Made by a program: the position numbers and the translations under genes
Part shown: piece by piece, positions 9,470-18,716 of the stretch
How positions within the stretch are numbered: position 1 is the first letter of the stretch
How the letters are laid out: each line of letters begins with the position of its first letter
The notes under the pieces: model-generated
Seen by the model: the letters and a program-made list of their open reading frames with translations, nothing else
Told to the model about the DNA's origin: nothing
Databases searched by the model: none
Assembly: GCF_900115365.1 (NCBI RefSeq)
Contig: NZ_FOWD01000005.1
Location: forward strand, 110,865-174,864
DNA from: Anaerocolumna aminovalerica
GTDB taxonomy: Bacteria > Bacillota > Clostridia > Lachnospirales > Lachnospiraceae
Length of the DNA stretch: 64,000 nt
Direction of reading: 5' to 3'

Positions 9470-9487
9470 TTGTTTATATTTTAACAA
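9470..9487. promoter_or_regulatory. Rex operator candidate
   Basis: TTGTTTATATTTTAACAA fits the clostridial Rex consensus TTGTTAA-N4-TTAACAA with one change in the left half (sixth position). It lies in the promoter region of the alcohol dehydrogenase, a classical Rex target, and the rex gene is about 1.3 kb away. Confidence 0.75.
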
Positions 9488-9666
9488 TCTTTTTCTTAAA
9501 TGTAAAATGCAAAATTGATTTATCGATATTCCATTATCGATATATTAATTGTTAGTATATTATTTTAGATTTTTAGATATTATTCGTTAAAATATATGAA
9601 GGTTTTGATTGTATATATTCATAATTGTTGAAATTAGATTGATAAAAATTTGTCACAGAATACAAT

Positions 9667-9708
9667 CCATGCCCACAATGGAATATTCATATTCCATTAT
9701 GGGCATGG
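9667..9708. repeat. 42-base near-perfect palindrome
   Basis: Arms of 20 bases (CCATGCCCACAATGGAATAT and complement) pair with a single mismatch around a 2-base centre. No T tract follows on either strand, so it is a poor terminator. It may be an operator or a terminator-like stem between the LysR gene and the dehydrogenase. Confidence 0.7.
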
Positions 9709-9776
9709 CAGAAAAAAATTATAGTAAGCAATAAACTGTATCATAATTTACTGTCTGTTATAACTGTTTTCTGATT

Positions 9777-10715
9777 TTATCTATATTCTTTAAAGGCCAC
9801 CTCATTTTTTGCTTCTGATAATTTATCTATAAATTTATATTCAAGTGCAGAAAGTTTATAGTCCTTAGAATATATAAACACATCTTTGTATCTGTGACCG
9901 GAGGCTTTGCATCTTCGCTGCATAAGATTGTATTTGGTTAACCATTTCTCCGATATGGGAGAGCCCCACATATAGGTTGTAGGAATGGTGCTTAGAATAT
10001 CATACTGACTGGACCAGTTATAGATATAAATATGTTTTGAAGTTTTTCCATTATTATTTATCCGGCTGTTATTACTTTGCATCAGATAGGGAATAATCGT
10101 CTCCCCATAAGATATCTCAGTAAATTCTCTAAGTTCTTCATAGTCTATTTTATCACACTGGGCTAAGGGATGATTTGTTGACATAAGTGCAAGATGTTCA
10201 AATTCCCACAGTATTTCATACTGTAACTGTTTTTCCATTAAGTAATCAAAAAAATAATTTTCATATTCGATTTGATAGCGGATAATTCCCAGACGGAAAG
10301 ATCCATCGGTAATATTGTTAATTACCTGAAATGAATTGGTCTCCTGAACATTTACGTTTATTCCCCTGCTTTCGTCCAGGTCTGCTATAAACTTTACAAT
10401 AGCGTCTGTAATATAGCAAGCCCTTGGTATGGATATACTGAAATTTTGGATATTGCTATTAGCAGTTTCAGAAAGTGCTTCCATCTTTTCTATCTGTTGA
10501 AGTATGTTCCTGGCATATATTAAAAATTCCTGCCCTTTTTGGGTTGGACTTACTCCTCTGGAAGTTCGTTCAAAGATAGCATACCCAAGAGAATCTTCTA
10601 ATTCTTTAATGATTTTACTTAGAGTTGGCTGCCCCATAAAAAGATTTTCTGCAGCCTGGGATATGGAGCAGGTTCTTTCTACTTCTATTACGTATTTTAA
10701 ATGTTTTGTATTCAT
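9777..10715 (-). CDS. LysR-family transcriptional regulator
   Basis: The N-terminal winged helix (residues 1-60) has the LysR signature around CSISQAAENLFMGQPTLSK. A linker helix and a periplasmic-binding-like effector domain follow, of normal total length. It lies between rex and the alcohol dehydrogenase on the same strand, 42 bases after rex, so the two may be co-transcribed. The obvious candidate target is the dehydrogenase. The ligand cannot be inferred. Confidence 0.9.
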   Translation of the reverse strand: MNTKHLKYVIEVERTCSISQAAENLFMGQPTLSKIIKELEDSLGYAIFERTSRGVSPTQKGQEFLIYARNILQQIEKMEALSETANSNIQNFSISIPRACYITDAIVKFIADLDESRGINVNVQETNSFQVINNITDGSFRLGIIRYQIEYENYFFDYLMEKQLQYEILWEFEHLALMSTNHPLAQCDKIDYEELREFTEISYGETIIPYLMQSNNSRINNNGKTSKHIYIYNWSSQYDILSTIPTTYMWGSPISEKWLTKYNLMQRRCKASGHRYKDVFIYSKDYKLSALEYKFIDKLSEAKNEVAFKEYR

Positions 10716-10757
10716 TTGGTTTCCTACTTTCCAGCTAACAGTATGTGCTCAAGAAAA

Positions 10758-11408
10758 CTATATTTTATCAATTGTTTTCTTAAGATGCTTGGATAATACT
10801 GCAAGTGACGCCGCTAGATTTTCATTTTGTACAAGAATATGATCCGGTACGGATAGATGAACCGGGGCAAAATTCCAAATAGCAAGCACTCCTCCGGCTA
10901 CCAACTGGTCACATACAATTTGGGCCTGAGCTGCCGGAACGGTAATAATACCGATATGCACCTTCATACGGCGGCACAAATCGCTGACTTTCTCTGCGGG
11001 AAGAACCTTGGTACCATTGATTTCCATACCAATATAAGCAGCATTATTATCAAAAGCGGCCACTATTTTTATTCCATAGGTTTTCAGCTCCTCATATGCC
11101 AGCAAGGCATGGGCCAGTGAACCTGCACCAACCAGAACAGCTTCCTCTGTATTATCATATCCAAGAAGTTTCTCCATATTCGTAATCAATTCAGAGACAG
11201 AAAACCCGGCTTTTGGCTTTCCCTTCGATAAACTGACTGACGCAAAATCCTTACGTACCTGGACCTCATTGAGATAAAGTAGTTCTGCAATTTTGGGTGC
11301 TGAAACGGTTTCTACATTATTTTTTTGCAGTATTTTAAGTTGTTGCAAATAATATGGTACCCTTCGCAGTGCCTGTATGGTCACCCCGTATTTTCTATCA
11401 TCATCCAC
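10758..11408 (-). CDS. rex: Redox-sensing repressor Rex
   Basis: The N-terminal winged helix has the family pattern VPYYLQQLKIL and VQVRKDFA. A Rossmann domain with VGAGSLAHALLAYE (about residues 93-106) and the C-terminal swapped helix follow. Rex senses the NADH/NAD+ ratio and represses fermentative and respiratory genes when NAD+ is plentiful. The length is normal. The Rossmann motif reads GAGSLAHA where GAGNLGxA is more usual, a mild variation. A good Rex-like site upstream of the nearby alcohol dehydrogenase supports the call. Confidence 0.95.
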   Translation of the reverse strand: MDDDRKYGVTIQALRRVPYYLQQLKILQKNNVETVSAPKIAELLYLNEVQVRKDFASVSLSKGKPKAGFSVSELITNMEKLLGYDNTEEAVLVGAGSLAHALLAYEELKTYGIKIVAAFDNNAAYIGMEINGTKVLPAEKVSDLCRRMKVHIGIITVPAAQAQIVCDQLVAGGVLAIWNFAPVHLSVPDHILVQNENLAASLAVLSKHLKKTIDKI

Positions 11409-11561
11409 CGTGAAACACCTCTTTTCATCAGTATCCGTTTATTAATATTGTAATGCCGGTATATGCCACTGTCAATGGAGTTTCCCTAGGTTTTATGCTC
11501 AGTAATGAAGTACAGATAAAGTATTGAATATAGCTTTGAGTTAAGCACAACATTTATAAAC

Positions 11562-13076
11562 CTATTTGCCGGGGATTGAAATGTTCCTGGTTCTTATTGC
11601 TCCTATCCTTCTAATCTTCATAGCTATAGACAAAATACAGTTAATAATCGTAAGGACTTCCCATACAAATATTGCATTAGACATCCATACCCTGATTAAA
11701 TAATAATTATAGTTGATTAAATAAGGCCAGATTATTATAAATACCAATAAAATTATTCTTAATACAAGTCCAATGGCGATTCCGATTATATTCCTGGGAT
11801 TAGTATCTTCATTTTTAATCACCTTCCTTTTCCCTTTAATAAAAACCCTTCTACCAAAGCCCACCATCGCTATTATAGATAAGAGGGAGAATATAATATC
11901 CAGTAATATATAAGAATCATCATAACTAAATTTAATCATCTGTATATTATTTAGATTTCTATATGTATTGTTGGCAATTTGAGAAGGTGCACTGGAATCT
12001 AAATTTGCCAGAACAAATACAGCTTCCTGTTTTTCTAAATCTATAATAGCCTGAGAAGAATAATTGGGATTACTTCCGCCATGTTTAATAACTTTATTCT
12101 CTATATCATTACTCCATCCATAAGAATAATACTTATCTTCGTTTATATAACCGGCAATTTCTCTGTCTACATGGTGGGATTTGTTTATAGCACTTCTAAG
12201 ATTATCCGGTATGTTACCAAGTCCCAATTGAGCATTCATCCAAAGCCCTAAATCCTTAATATTAGTAACCAGATATCCTGCTGCAATATTACCATAATAT
12301 CTGGGAGCTTTATATTCTAAGCTTTTTCCAAAGAATAATTTATAACCTTTGGTAAGTTTATCAGATACCTCTTCCTGACCGGTAGAGAAATAACTCTCTG
12401 TCATTCCTAAGGGAAGCAGTATATTATCTGTTACAAAATCCTGATATTTTTGTCCCGTAACCTCTTCAATAATAAGAGCTAATATATCATAATTAATAGT
12501 TGCATAACTATGTTTTGTACCGGGATATGTATCCAATGTAATTGCTGATATATTCCGTATGGTTTTTTCAAGCATATCATCTGAAGTTCCTTCCGGAATC
12601 AGCTGAACACTCCATGAGGGAATACCGCTGGTATGTGCCAGCAACTGGTCAATGGTTATATCTGCCTGTTCACCGTTATAAGCAGGCGCGAACCAGGGTA
12701 AATAATCCGATACAGGGTCTGAACCTGTTATATATCCCTCATCTTCCAATAAAATGATAGCCAAAGCCGTAAACGCCTTTGTTGTTGAGCCCAATTCAAA
12801 CAAAGATTCTTCAGTAACTTTCTTTTGATTTTTCACATCCCCATATCCGTAGTATTTATAATCAATCTTACCACCCTTTGATATTACCATGGCTACCCCT
12901 GGAGTAGCTGATTTATCCATTATAGTTTCCACCATATTATCAACATCATTATAATTTCCTGCCGAAAAAAAAGTAGCGAGTTCATTCCTCCAAATAATTA
13001 AGGAAACTATTACTAGAAATAAGATAACCACTGCTGTTGTTCCTGTTTTCTTTGCTGTTTTCTTTGCTGTTTTCAT
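11562..13076 (-). CDS. Membrane-anchored serine beta-lactamase-like hydrolase
   Basis: One N-terminal transmembrane anchor (about 10-30) is followed by a class C beta-lactamase-type domain. SxxK is in ELGSTTKAF, the second element is SYATINYD in place of YSN, and the third is KHGGSNPNY in place of KTG. Three or four transmembrane helices close the protein (about 385-490). Such proteins act outside the cell as peptidases or esterases on cell-wall or D-amino-acid substrates; true beta-lactamase activity is not implied. The N-terminus has a tandem TAKKTAKKT from a 15-bp duplication. It follows the MATE exporter gene on the same strand by about 130 bases. Confidence 0.85.
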   Translation of the reverse strand: MKTAKKTAKKTGTTAVVILFLVIVSLIIWRNELATFFSAGNYNDVDNMVETIMDKSATPGVAMVISKGGKIDYKYYGYGDVKNQKKVTEESLFELGSTTKAFTALAIILLEDEGYITGSDPVSDYLPWFAPAYNGEQADITIDQLLAHTSGIPSWSVQLIPEGTSDDMLEKTIRNISAITLDTYPGTKHSYATINYDILALIIEEVTGQKYQDFVTDNILLPLGMTESYFSTGQEEVSDKLTKGYKLFFGKSLEYKAPRYYGNIAAGYLVTNIKDLGLWMNAQLGLGNIPDNLRSAINKSHHVDREIAGYINEDKYYSYGWSNDIENKVIKHGGSNPNYSSQAIIDLEKQEAVFVLANLDSSAPSQIANNTYRNLNNIQMIKFSYDDSYILLDIIFSLLSIIAMVGFGRRVFIKGKRKVIKNEDTNPRNIIGIAIGLVLRIILLVFIIIWPYLINYNYYLIRVWMSNAIFVWEVLTIINCILSIAMKIRRIGAIRTRNISIPGK

Positions 13077-13207
13077 ACCTATACTCCTCTCCTATGATTC
13101 TTCTTGGTATTTACCAAATAAAATCTTGCATTGCTTGTTTAGATATTTCAAAAACTTCTACCAACGTTATCAGCATATCCTTATTTGAAATACTGCTGCT
13201 CTCATCT

Positions 13208-14560
13208 TTACAAGGAAGTCTCTATACATTCTAATCTTTTTAATTTTATAATCTCTACCACGATATATACAATGGCAATAATAGATGCAATACCATCAGA
13301 TAATGCATTGCTTATATAAATCCCCTTTACCCCAAGATTTGGTGCTAGTATTAAAATTGATGGAATAATAATAATACCATATCTTAAAAACGCTAAAACA
13401 CTACTACGCTTGACTTTTCCAACAACCTGAAAATATTGCGAACTAATTGTTTGTAGTCCAATTAGAGGAAGCATGCTTAGATAAAATTTTATTCCAGCAG
13501 AAGTCAATTGTATTAACAGTATATCATCTGTGAACATGCTTACCAATAATTGAGGATATAATAAGACTACTAAGTACAAAAGAAAGGATAATAAAAACGA
13601 ATAGAAAAGTGCTAATTCTAGCGATCTTCTAACCCTAGCATATAGTTTTGCTCCCCAATTATAACCGCAGATTGAGTTGTTACCTTGAACGATCCCTACA
13701 ATTACCATATGGTAAAAACTATATATACTAGACATGATAGTTACAGCAGCAATATCTAAGTCAGTACCAAATTTAAGCAAATTATTATTTATATAAAAAT
13801 TAACTACAGCTGCTAAAATTTGTACGTAAAAAGAAGGTAACCCCATCTTTAAGCTTTCTTTAATCAACTTAGCTTCATTTTTCACTTTTCTTATTTTAAG
13901 GTGAATGATAAAATCCGCTCTTTTAGAAAATACATAAATCACATAAATAGTTAATGTTGTTTGAGATATCACCGTTGCTATTGCTGCTCCTGCGATTCCT
14001 AATTTTAATCCAAATATAAAGATAGGATCTAATATAATATTGATTATTGATGTTATCACAATAATTTTCATTGAGATCTTGGATTGGCCAATAGAACGTA
14101 ATGAATTATTTAAACAGTATCCGGGAATTCCTATGATTGAGCCAACAATAATAATAACAATATATTCTTTAGCATGAGGTAATACTTCTTTTGAAATTGC
14201 TAAGGAACGTAAAATAGGATCTAGAAAACTCATAAATATAATAACAAAACTAATCAAAAATAAGATAATATATTTAAGGGCTAAATATAAAATATCTTCA
14301 GCCTCTTCATTATTCCCCTCACCTAATTTAATGGATATCAAAGAGGAAGTTCCAATACCTATTAGTAATATAAATGCCATTTGAATAATCTGTATAGGCA
14401 TGGTAATCCCTACTGCTGTTAATGCATATGAACTTAATTTACCTACATATATACGATCTACTATATTAAAAATTGCACTACTTAACATTCCAAGAATAGC
14501 TGGAAAGCTAAGTTGCCATAACAATCTAGATATTTTTTCACTTCCAAGATTCATTTTCAT
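13208..14560 (-). CDS. MATE-family multidrug exporter
   Basis: About twelve transmembrane helices in two similar halves of typical MATE length (450 residues). It opens with LLWQLSFPAILGMLSSAIFNIVDRIYVG, the family's usual first-helix pattern (listed here at reduced detail: residues 13-40), and has GNNSICGYNWGA in the second half. It should exchange cations for drugs or metabolites. Substrate unknown. Codon usage is AT-rich like the following hydrolase gene, and both may form a unit. Confidence 0.9.
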   Translation of the reverse strand: MKMNLGSEKISRLLWQLSFPAILGMLSSAIFNIVDRIYVGKLSSYALTAVGITMPIQIIQMAFILLIGIGTSSLISIKLGEGNNEEAEDILYLALKYIILFLISFVIIFMSFLDPILRSLAISKEVLPHAKEYIVIIIVGSIIGIPGYCLNNSLRSIGQSKISMKIIVITSIINIILDPIFIFGLKLGIAGAAIATVISQTTLTIYVIYVFSKRADFIIHLKIRKVKNEAKLIKESLKMGLPSFYVQILAAVVNFYINNNLLKFGTDLDIAAVTIMSSIYSFYHMVIVGIVQGNNSICGYNWGAKLYARVRRSLELALFYSFLLSFLLYLVVLLYPQLLVSMFTDDILLIQLTSAGIKFYLSMLPLIGLQTISSQYFQVVGKVKRSSVLAFLRYGIIIIPSILILAPNLGVKGIYISNALSDGIASIIAIVYIVVEIIKLKRLECIETSL

Positions 14561-15060
14561 TTCTTCGCTCCAGCCTATAGTAACAAATTATATTCATAAT
14601 CTTTTATATTAATTAGTCATAATGAAAAAAGTATATAATATATTCTCATAATAATCCAGTTGTTTTTTTATTATACAATTTCAATAAAAAATAATTTTCA
14701 ACTTGTTTATACCCCCTGGTAGATTACTAGGTAAGTGGGTACAAACCAGGATCATGTCATCCACATCAAAAGATAACCAATTTGCACCATTACCCTCATG
14801 CCCAGGCTGTTATGATTTCTGCACATCCTAACCAAGGTTTACCATCCGGCCTTTTTCAGTTCCGTAGTCGAATGATCCAAAACAGGCCGTCCAAGTTGTA
14901 AATCCTATAATATGTCGGAATCGAAAGAATAAGAAGAAGGTAATACAATTTATAAAAAAGTAGAAAATGAGAAATAGAGAAAAGTGCTACAAGAATTATT
15001 GTTGTTGATAACATAGAAATACAAGTTGAATTTAGCGATAATGGAATCCACTTTTCGAAC
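14561..15060. other. Gene-free stretch with relic sequence
   Basis: From about 14700 to 14930 the composition is less AT-rich and the sequence looks like broken coding DNA. On the minus strand a short frame reads DLQLGRPVLDHSTTELKKAG and then stops. I cannot name the parent gene; an insertion-sequence scar is likely. A short plus-strand frame near 14990-15077 is also without a start. No complete gene is seen. Confidence 0.4.
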
Positions 15061-15089
15061 TTGTGTTCTGTTTTATGATATGGTATAAT
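15061..15089 (+). promoter_or_regulatory. Promoter of the small toxin-like gene
   Basis: A -35 like TTGTGT (15061-15066) is followed by a 17-base spacer and a perfect -10 TATAAT (15084-15089). Transcripts should begin near 15096-15100, about 75 bases before the small frame. Confidence 0.7.
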
Positions 15090-15171
15090 TTGTATAAGCA
15101 GTTATTATAACTGCCGGCAATCGTGTATAGGGTGGTTGGCCTTCATTCTACATAGAATGGAGGTGATGCAT

Positions 15172-15261
15172 ATGAACAATAAGTTTGATTTTAAAGACTT
15201 AATGCAATTTGGCATGTTCATTATAGCACTACTGACATTCATTTATTTAATATGTCGCTAA
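15172..15261 (+). CDS. 29-residue membrane peptide, holin-like type I toxin candidate
   Basis: A perfect ribosome site GGAGGTGAT sits before ATG. The product has a polar start (MNNKFDFKDLMQFG) and one hydrophobic helix (FIIALLTFIYLIC) ending in Arg. This is the shape of the 'putative holin-like toxin' and TxpA/Fst-type peptides of Firmicutes, which insert in the membrane. An in-frame ATG two codons earlier (15166) overlaps the ribosome site and is less likely. A promoter, a terminator and an opposing promoter surround it. It is too short for routine gene calling. Confidence 0.75.
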   Translation: MNNKFDFKDLMQFGMFIIALLTFIYLICR

Positions 15262-15264
15262 TGT

Positions 15265-15308
15265 AAAAAACCTTCCCTGTACTTTGACCGAGTCCAGGAA
15301 GGTTTTTT
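15265..15308. terminator. Bidirectional terminator of the toxin locus
   Basis: AAAAAACCTTCCCTG pairs with CAGGAAGGTTTTTT around a 16-base loop. A run of A on one side and of T on the other make it work in both directions, ending the toxin mRNA and the opposing antisense transcript. Confidence 0.88.
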
Positions 15309-15352
15309 AATTCAAACTTGGTCAACCACCCTGTGGCGATTGCCTTTCATAT
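15265..15352 (-). ncRNA. Putative antisense RNA (antitoxin) to the toxin mRNA 3' end
   Basis: On the minus strand TTGCTA (15386-15381), a 16-base spacer and TATAAT (15364-15359) form a promoter. A transcript from about 15352 would run about 85 bases into the toxin locus and stop at the shared hairpin. It overlaps the toxin mRNA tail and carries a sequence complementary to the 3' arm, the txpA/ratA and bsrG/SR4 style of layout. The start point is inferred. Confidence 0.6.
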
Positions 15353-15510
15353 AATTATATTATAGCAGATTATTAAAATATAGCAAGTGTTAAAACTGTG
15401 TAACTTCTCTCAAAATATAACTTACATTTTATTTGCTTTGTCTGTATCCTTATCCCCCAGCCGCATGACGAAAAGCAGCCCAAAAAGGACTGCTTTTCTG
15501 TACATAGAAA

Positions 15511-18132
15511 TTATTTATTGTTGAGTACTGCCTGAGCTGCTGCAAGTCTAGCAATTGGCACACGGTATGGTGAACAGGATACATAGTTCAAACCAACCTT
15601 ATGGCAGAATTCGATAGTGGATGGATCTCCACCATGTTCTCCACAGATACCTAATTTTAAATTAGGGCTTGTTGAACGGCCTTTTTCAGCTGCCATTTGA
15701 ACAAGTTGTCCAATACCTTCCTGGTCAAGTCTGGCAAATGGATCTGACTCGTAAATCTTGTTAGAGTAGTAAGAATCTAAGAACTTACCAGCATCATCAC
15801 GAGAGAATCCGAATGTCATCTGAGTTAAGTCGTTTGTACCGAAGGAGAAGAATTCAGCTTCTTCTGCGATTTCGTTAGCAAGTAAGCATGCACGAGGGAT
15901 TTCGATCATAGTACCAACCATGTACTTAATGTCAGAACCGTATTCAGCGATTACTTTTTCTGCTGTTTCAACAACAACATCTTTAACGAATTTTAATTCT
16001 CTCTTCTCACCAACTAATGGAATCATGATTTCAGGAACGATATCGTATCCTTTTTCATTCTTAACTTCAATAGCTGCTTCCATAACAGCTCTTGTCTGCA
16101 TCTTAGCGATTTCTGGGTAAGTTACAGCAAGACGGCATCCTCTGTGTCCCATCATAGGGTTGAACTCATGTAAGGAATCGCAAGTAGCTTTTACTTCTTC
16201 CACAGTAAGACCCATATCATTTGCTAATTCTTTAATATCTTCTTCATTAGTAGGTACGAATTCATGTAATGGTGGATCTAAGAAACGGATTGTAACCGGT
16301 CTTCCTTCCATTGCTTCGTAAATACCTTTAAAGTCACCTTTTTGGAAAGGAATTAACTCTTCAAGAGCTGCTTCTCTTGCTTCCACTGTCTTAGAAAGAA
16401 TCATCTTTCTAATCTTAGGAATTCTGTCTTCATTAAAGAACATATGCTCTGTACGGCAAAGACCGATACCTTCTGCACCAAATTTAACTGCGTTAGCAGC
16501 ATCTTCTGGAGTATCAGCATTTGTTCTAACCTTTAATGTTCTGATTTCATCAGCCCATTGCATAAGTCTATCAAAGTTACCACTGATAGTAGCTTCTTCT
16601 GTTGGAAGATCTCCCACATAAATTTTACCGGTAGAACCATCTAAGGAAATGTAATCTCCTTCTTTGATTGTTTCTCCGCCAAGTGTAAAATATTTTGCTT
16701 CTTCATTGATCTTAATTTCACCGCAACCGGATACACAGCAAGTTCCCATACCACGAGCTACTACCGCTGCGTGAGAAGTCATACCACCACGTACTGTTAA
16801 AATACCCTCTGAAGCATGCATACCTTCAATGTCTTCCGGTGAAGTTTCCAGACGAACAAGAATAACTCTTTCGCCTTGATCATGATGTTCTTTCGCTTCA
16901 TCAGCAGTAAAATATACTCTACCTGCTGCTGCACCAGGAGATGCAGGTAGTGCACTTCCGATAGGTGTTGCTGCTTTAAGAGCAGCCTGATCAAATGCTG
17001 GGTGTAGTAATTGATCCAGGGATTTCGCATCAATTCTCTTAACAGCTTCTTCTTTTGTTATCTTTCCTTCATCTACTAAATCGCAAGCGATTTTTAAAGC
17101 AGCTGCAGCTGTTCTCTTACCGTTACGAGTTTGTAAGAAGTAAAGTTTTTTATCTTCAATTGTGAATTCCATGTCTTGCATATCTTTGTAATGTTCTTCA
17201 AGTAAGTTTGCAATTCTCATGAATTCATCGTATACTTCCGGCATATCCTCATGTAGCCTTGTAATTGGCTGAGGAGTTCTGATACCTGCAACAACGTCTT
17301 CACCTTGTGCATTGATTAAGTATTCACCATAAATCTTAGCTTCACCAGTAGACGGGTTACGTGTAAATGCAACACCGGTTCCTGATGTATCACCCATGTT
17401 ACCAAATACCATGGCTTGTACGTTAACAGCGGTTCCCCAATCTCCAGGAATGTCATTCATTCTTCTATAGTAGATTGCACGAGGGTTATCCCATGAGCGG
17501 AATACTGCTGTTATTGCTTCGATTAATTGTTCTGCTGGTTCCTGAGGGAAATCGGTTCCTTTTTCCTCTCTATATAATGCTTTAAATTGTGCAATAACAT
17601 CTTTTAAATCTTCTGCTGTAAGGTCATTATCATAATGAACACCTTTTTTTTCTTTGATCTCATCTAAAACTCTTTCGAATTTAGATTTACTGATTTCCAT
17701 AACTACGTCAGAGAACATTTGAATAAATCTTCTGTAGGAATCGTATGCAAATCTGGAATTACCAGTTTTCTTTGCAAAACCTTCTACAGCCACATCATTT
17801 AGGCCTAAGTTAAGGATAGTATCCATCATACCCGGCATAGAAGCTCTTGCACCAGAACGAACAGATACTAATAAAGGATTTTCTGTATCTCCGAATTTTT
17901 TGCCTTGTTGTTCTTCAAGATTTCTTAAAGCATCAAAGATTTGACCTTTAATTTCGTCTGATATAGTTTTATTATTGTTATAATAATCTGTACACGCTTC
18001 TGTTGTAACAGTAAAACCTTGTGGAATAGGAAGTCCTAAATTAGTCATTTCAGCTAAGTTAGCTCCTTTACCACCAAGCAGATTTTTCATATCTGCTTTA
18101 CCTTCTTTAAACAAATATACCCATTTTGCCAT
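15511..18132 (-). CDS. ppdK: Pyruvate, phosphate dikinase
   Basis: Full-length (873 residues). The N-terminal ATP-grasp domain starts LLGGKGANLAEMTNLGLPIP, the central phosphohistidine domain has GGMTSHAAVVARGMG (His about residue 455), and the C-terminal PEP/pyruvate barrel has GTNDLTQMTFGFSRDD and GICGEHGGDP. It interconverts PEP, AMP and PPi with pyruvate, ATP and Pi. In clostridia it commonly replaces or supplements pyruvate kinase so that glycolysis can use PPi. It is monocistronic, separated by long gaps on both sides. Confidence 0.98.
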   Translation of the reverse strand: MAKWVYLFKEGKADMKNLLGGKGANLAEMTNLGLPIPQGFTVTTEACTDYYNNNKTISDEIKGQIFDALRNLEEQQGKKFGDTENPLLVSVRSGARASMPGMMDTILNLGLNDVAVEGFAKKTGNSRFAYDSYRRFIQMFSDVVMEISKSKFERVLDEIKEKKGVHYDNDLTAEDLKDVIAQFKALYREEKGTDFPQEPAEQLIEAITAVFRSWDNPRAIYYRRMNDIPGDWGTAVNVQAMVFGNMGDTSGTGVAFTRNPSTGEAKIYGEYLINAQGEDVVAGIRTPQPITRLHEDMPEVYDEFMRIANLLEEHYKDMQDMEFTIEDKKLYFLQTRNGKRTAAAALKIACDLVDEGKITKEEAVKRIDAKSLDQLLHPAFDQAALKAATPIGSALPASPGAAAGRVYFTADEAKEHHDQGERVILVRLETSPEDIEGMHASEGILTVRGGMTSHAAVVARGMGTCCVSGCGEIKINEEAKYFTLGGETIKEGDYISLDGSTGKIYVGDLPTEEATISGNFDRLMQWADEIRTLKVRTNADTPEDAANAVKFGAEGIGLCRTEHMFFNEDRIPKIRKMILSKTVEAREAALEELIPFQKGDFKGIYEAMEGRPVTIRFLDPPLHEFVPTNEEDIKELANDMGLTVEEVKATCDSLHEFNPMMGHRGCRLAVTYPEIAKMQTRAVMEAAIEVKNEKGYDIVPEIMIPLVGEKRELKFVKDVVVETAEKVIAEYGSDIKYMVGTMIEIPRACLLANEIAEEAEFFSFGTNDLTQMTFGFSRDDAGKFLDSYYSNKIYESDPFARLDQEGIGQLVQMAAEKGRSTSPNLKLGICGEHGGDPSTIEFCHKVGLNYVSCSPYRVPIARLAAAQAVLNNK

Positions 18133-18716
18133 TTTAGTCTTTTTACCTCCTAAAATATCTGTTAATTGTTTGACTTATCGTCGACATCCAACATTATAAC
18201 ACATGTTACATAAATAAGGGAAGATATTTTTATCTTTTTCATCGATTTTATAAAGATAAAATTGACTATTGACAAAATTCCTTGTAAATATGCCCTCTTA
18301 AAGGCATTTTTCATAAGTTATTTTATCTTTATAAATTTTAGGTCAGATCAATATTATACAGGTTTTCTGCAATATCGTTAAATCTTAGATTTTATAAACT
18401 CAAAAGTTCCAACATTACCTTATACTGAAACGAGTTATAAAAATGTAAAAACTCAACTAAAACTTAGATATATACAGTTTTGCAAATATTTTAATCTAAT
18501 TTCTAGGGAAAATTAGTATTATCTATTTCGTTTAAATTCTCACCAAAATACAAAAAACACCTCGAAAATTTATAGATTATCTGTAAAAGCAGGCAAAACA
18601 GCATTAGAATAGAGAATGCCACTGCACATTTGCACAGCTCCTTACAGATTTTATATAAATATCCGGGGTGTTCTTATAATTTCAATAACTGAATATTACA
18701 ATATCATCTTAATATA
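18133..18716. other. Long ppdK leader/promoter region with fold-back
   Basis: 584 bases without a gene. The left part is the ppdK promoter region. The right part holds an imperfect inverted repeat (18552-18675) just after the glyQS stop. No riboswitch consensus was recognised. Confidence 0.45.
18552..18675. repeat. Imperfect 124-bp inverted repeat after glyQS
   Basis: The arms (18552-18586 and 18642-18675) share AACACC, TTTATA and ATCTGTAA in pairing positions with several mismatches. An inner GCATT/AATGC stem lies in the loop. It could be the glyQS transcription end or a decayed miniature element. Confidence 0.5.

Larger units (their letters stand above)
9392..9776. other. Regulatory region upstream of the alcohol dehydrogenase
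   Basis: AT-rich and without genes. It holds a Rex-like site (9470-9487), the element ATATTCCATTATCGATAT near 9525, and a 42-base palindrome (9667-9708) that repeats the ATTCCATTAT core. The arrangement looks like a multi-operator promoter for the dehydrogenase. Confidence 0.55.
15116..15344 (+). ncRNA. Toxin mRNA region with long-range 5'-3' pairing
   Basis: The 5' arm (GGCAATCG...GGGTGGTTGGCC, 15116-15141) is complementary to the 3' arm (GGTCAACCACCCT...CGATTGCC, 15320-15344), with only the middle 5-6 bases unmatched. A local stem CATTCTA/TAGAATG lies directly before the ribosome site GGAGGTGAT. Such end-to-end pairing is known to hold type I toxin mRNAs in an untranslated form. The 3' arm lies after the plus-strand terminator, so read-through transcripts or the antisense RNA would carry it. 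Confidence 0.6.
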
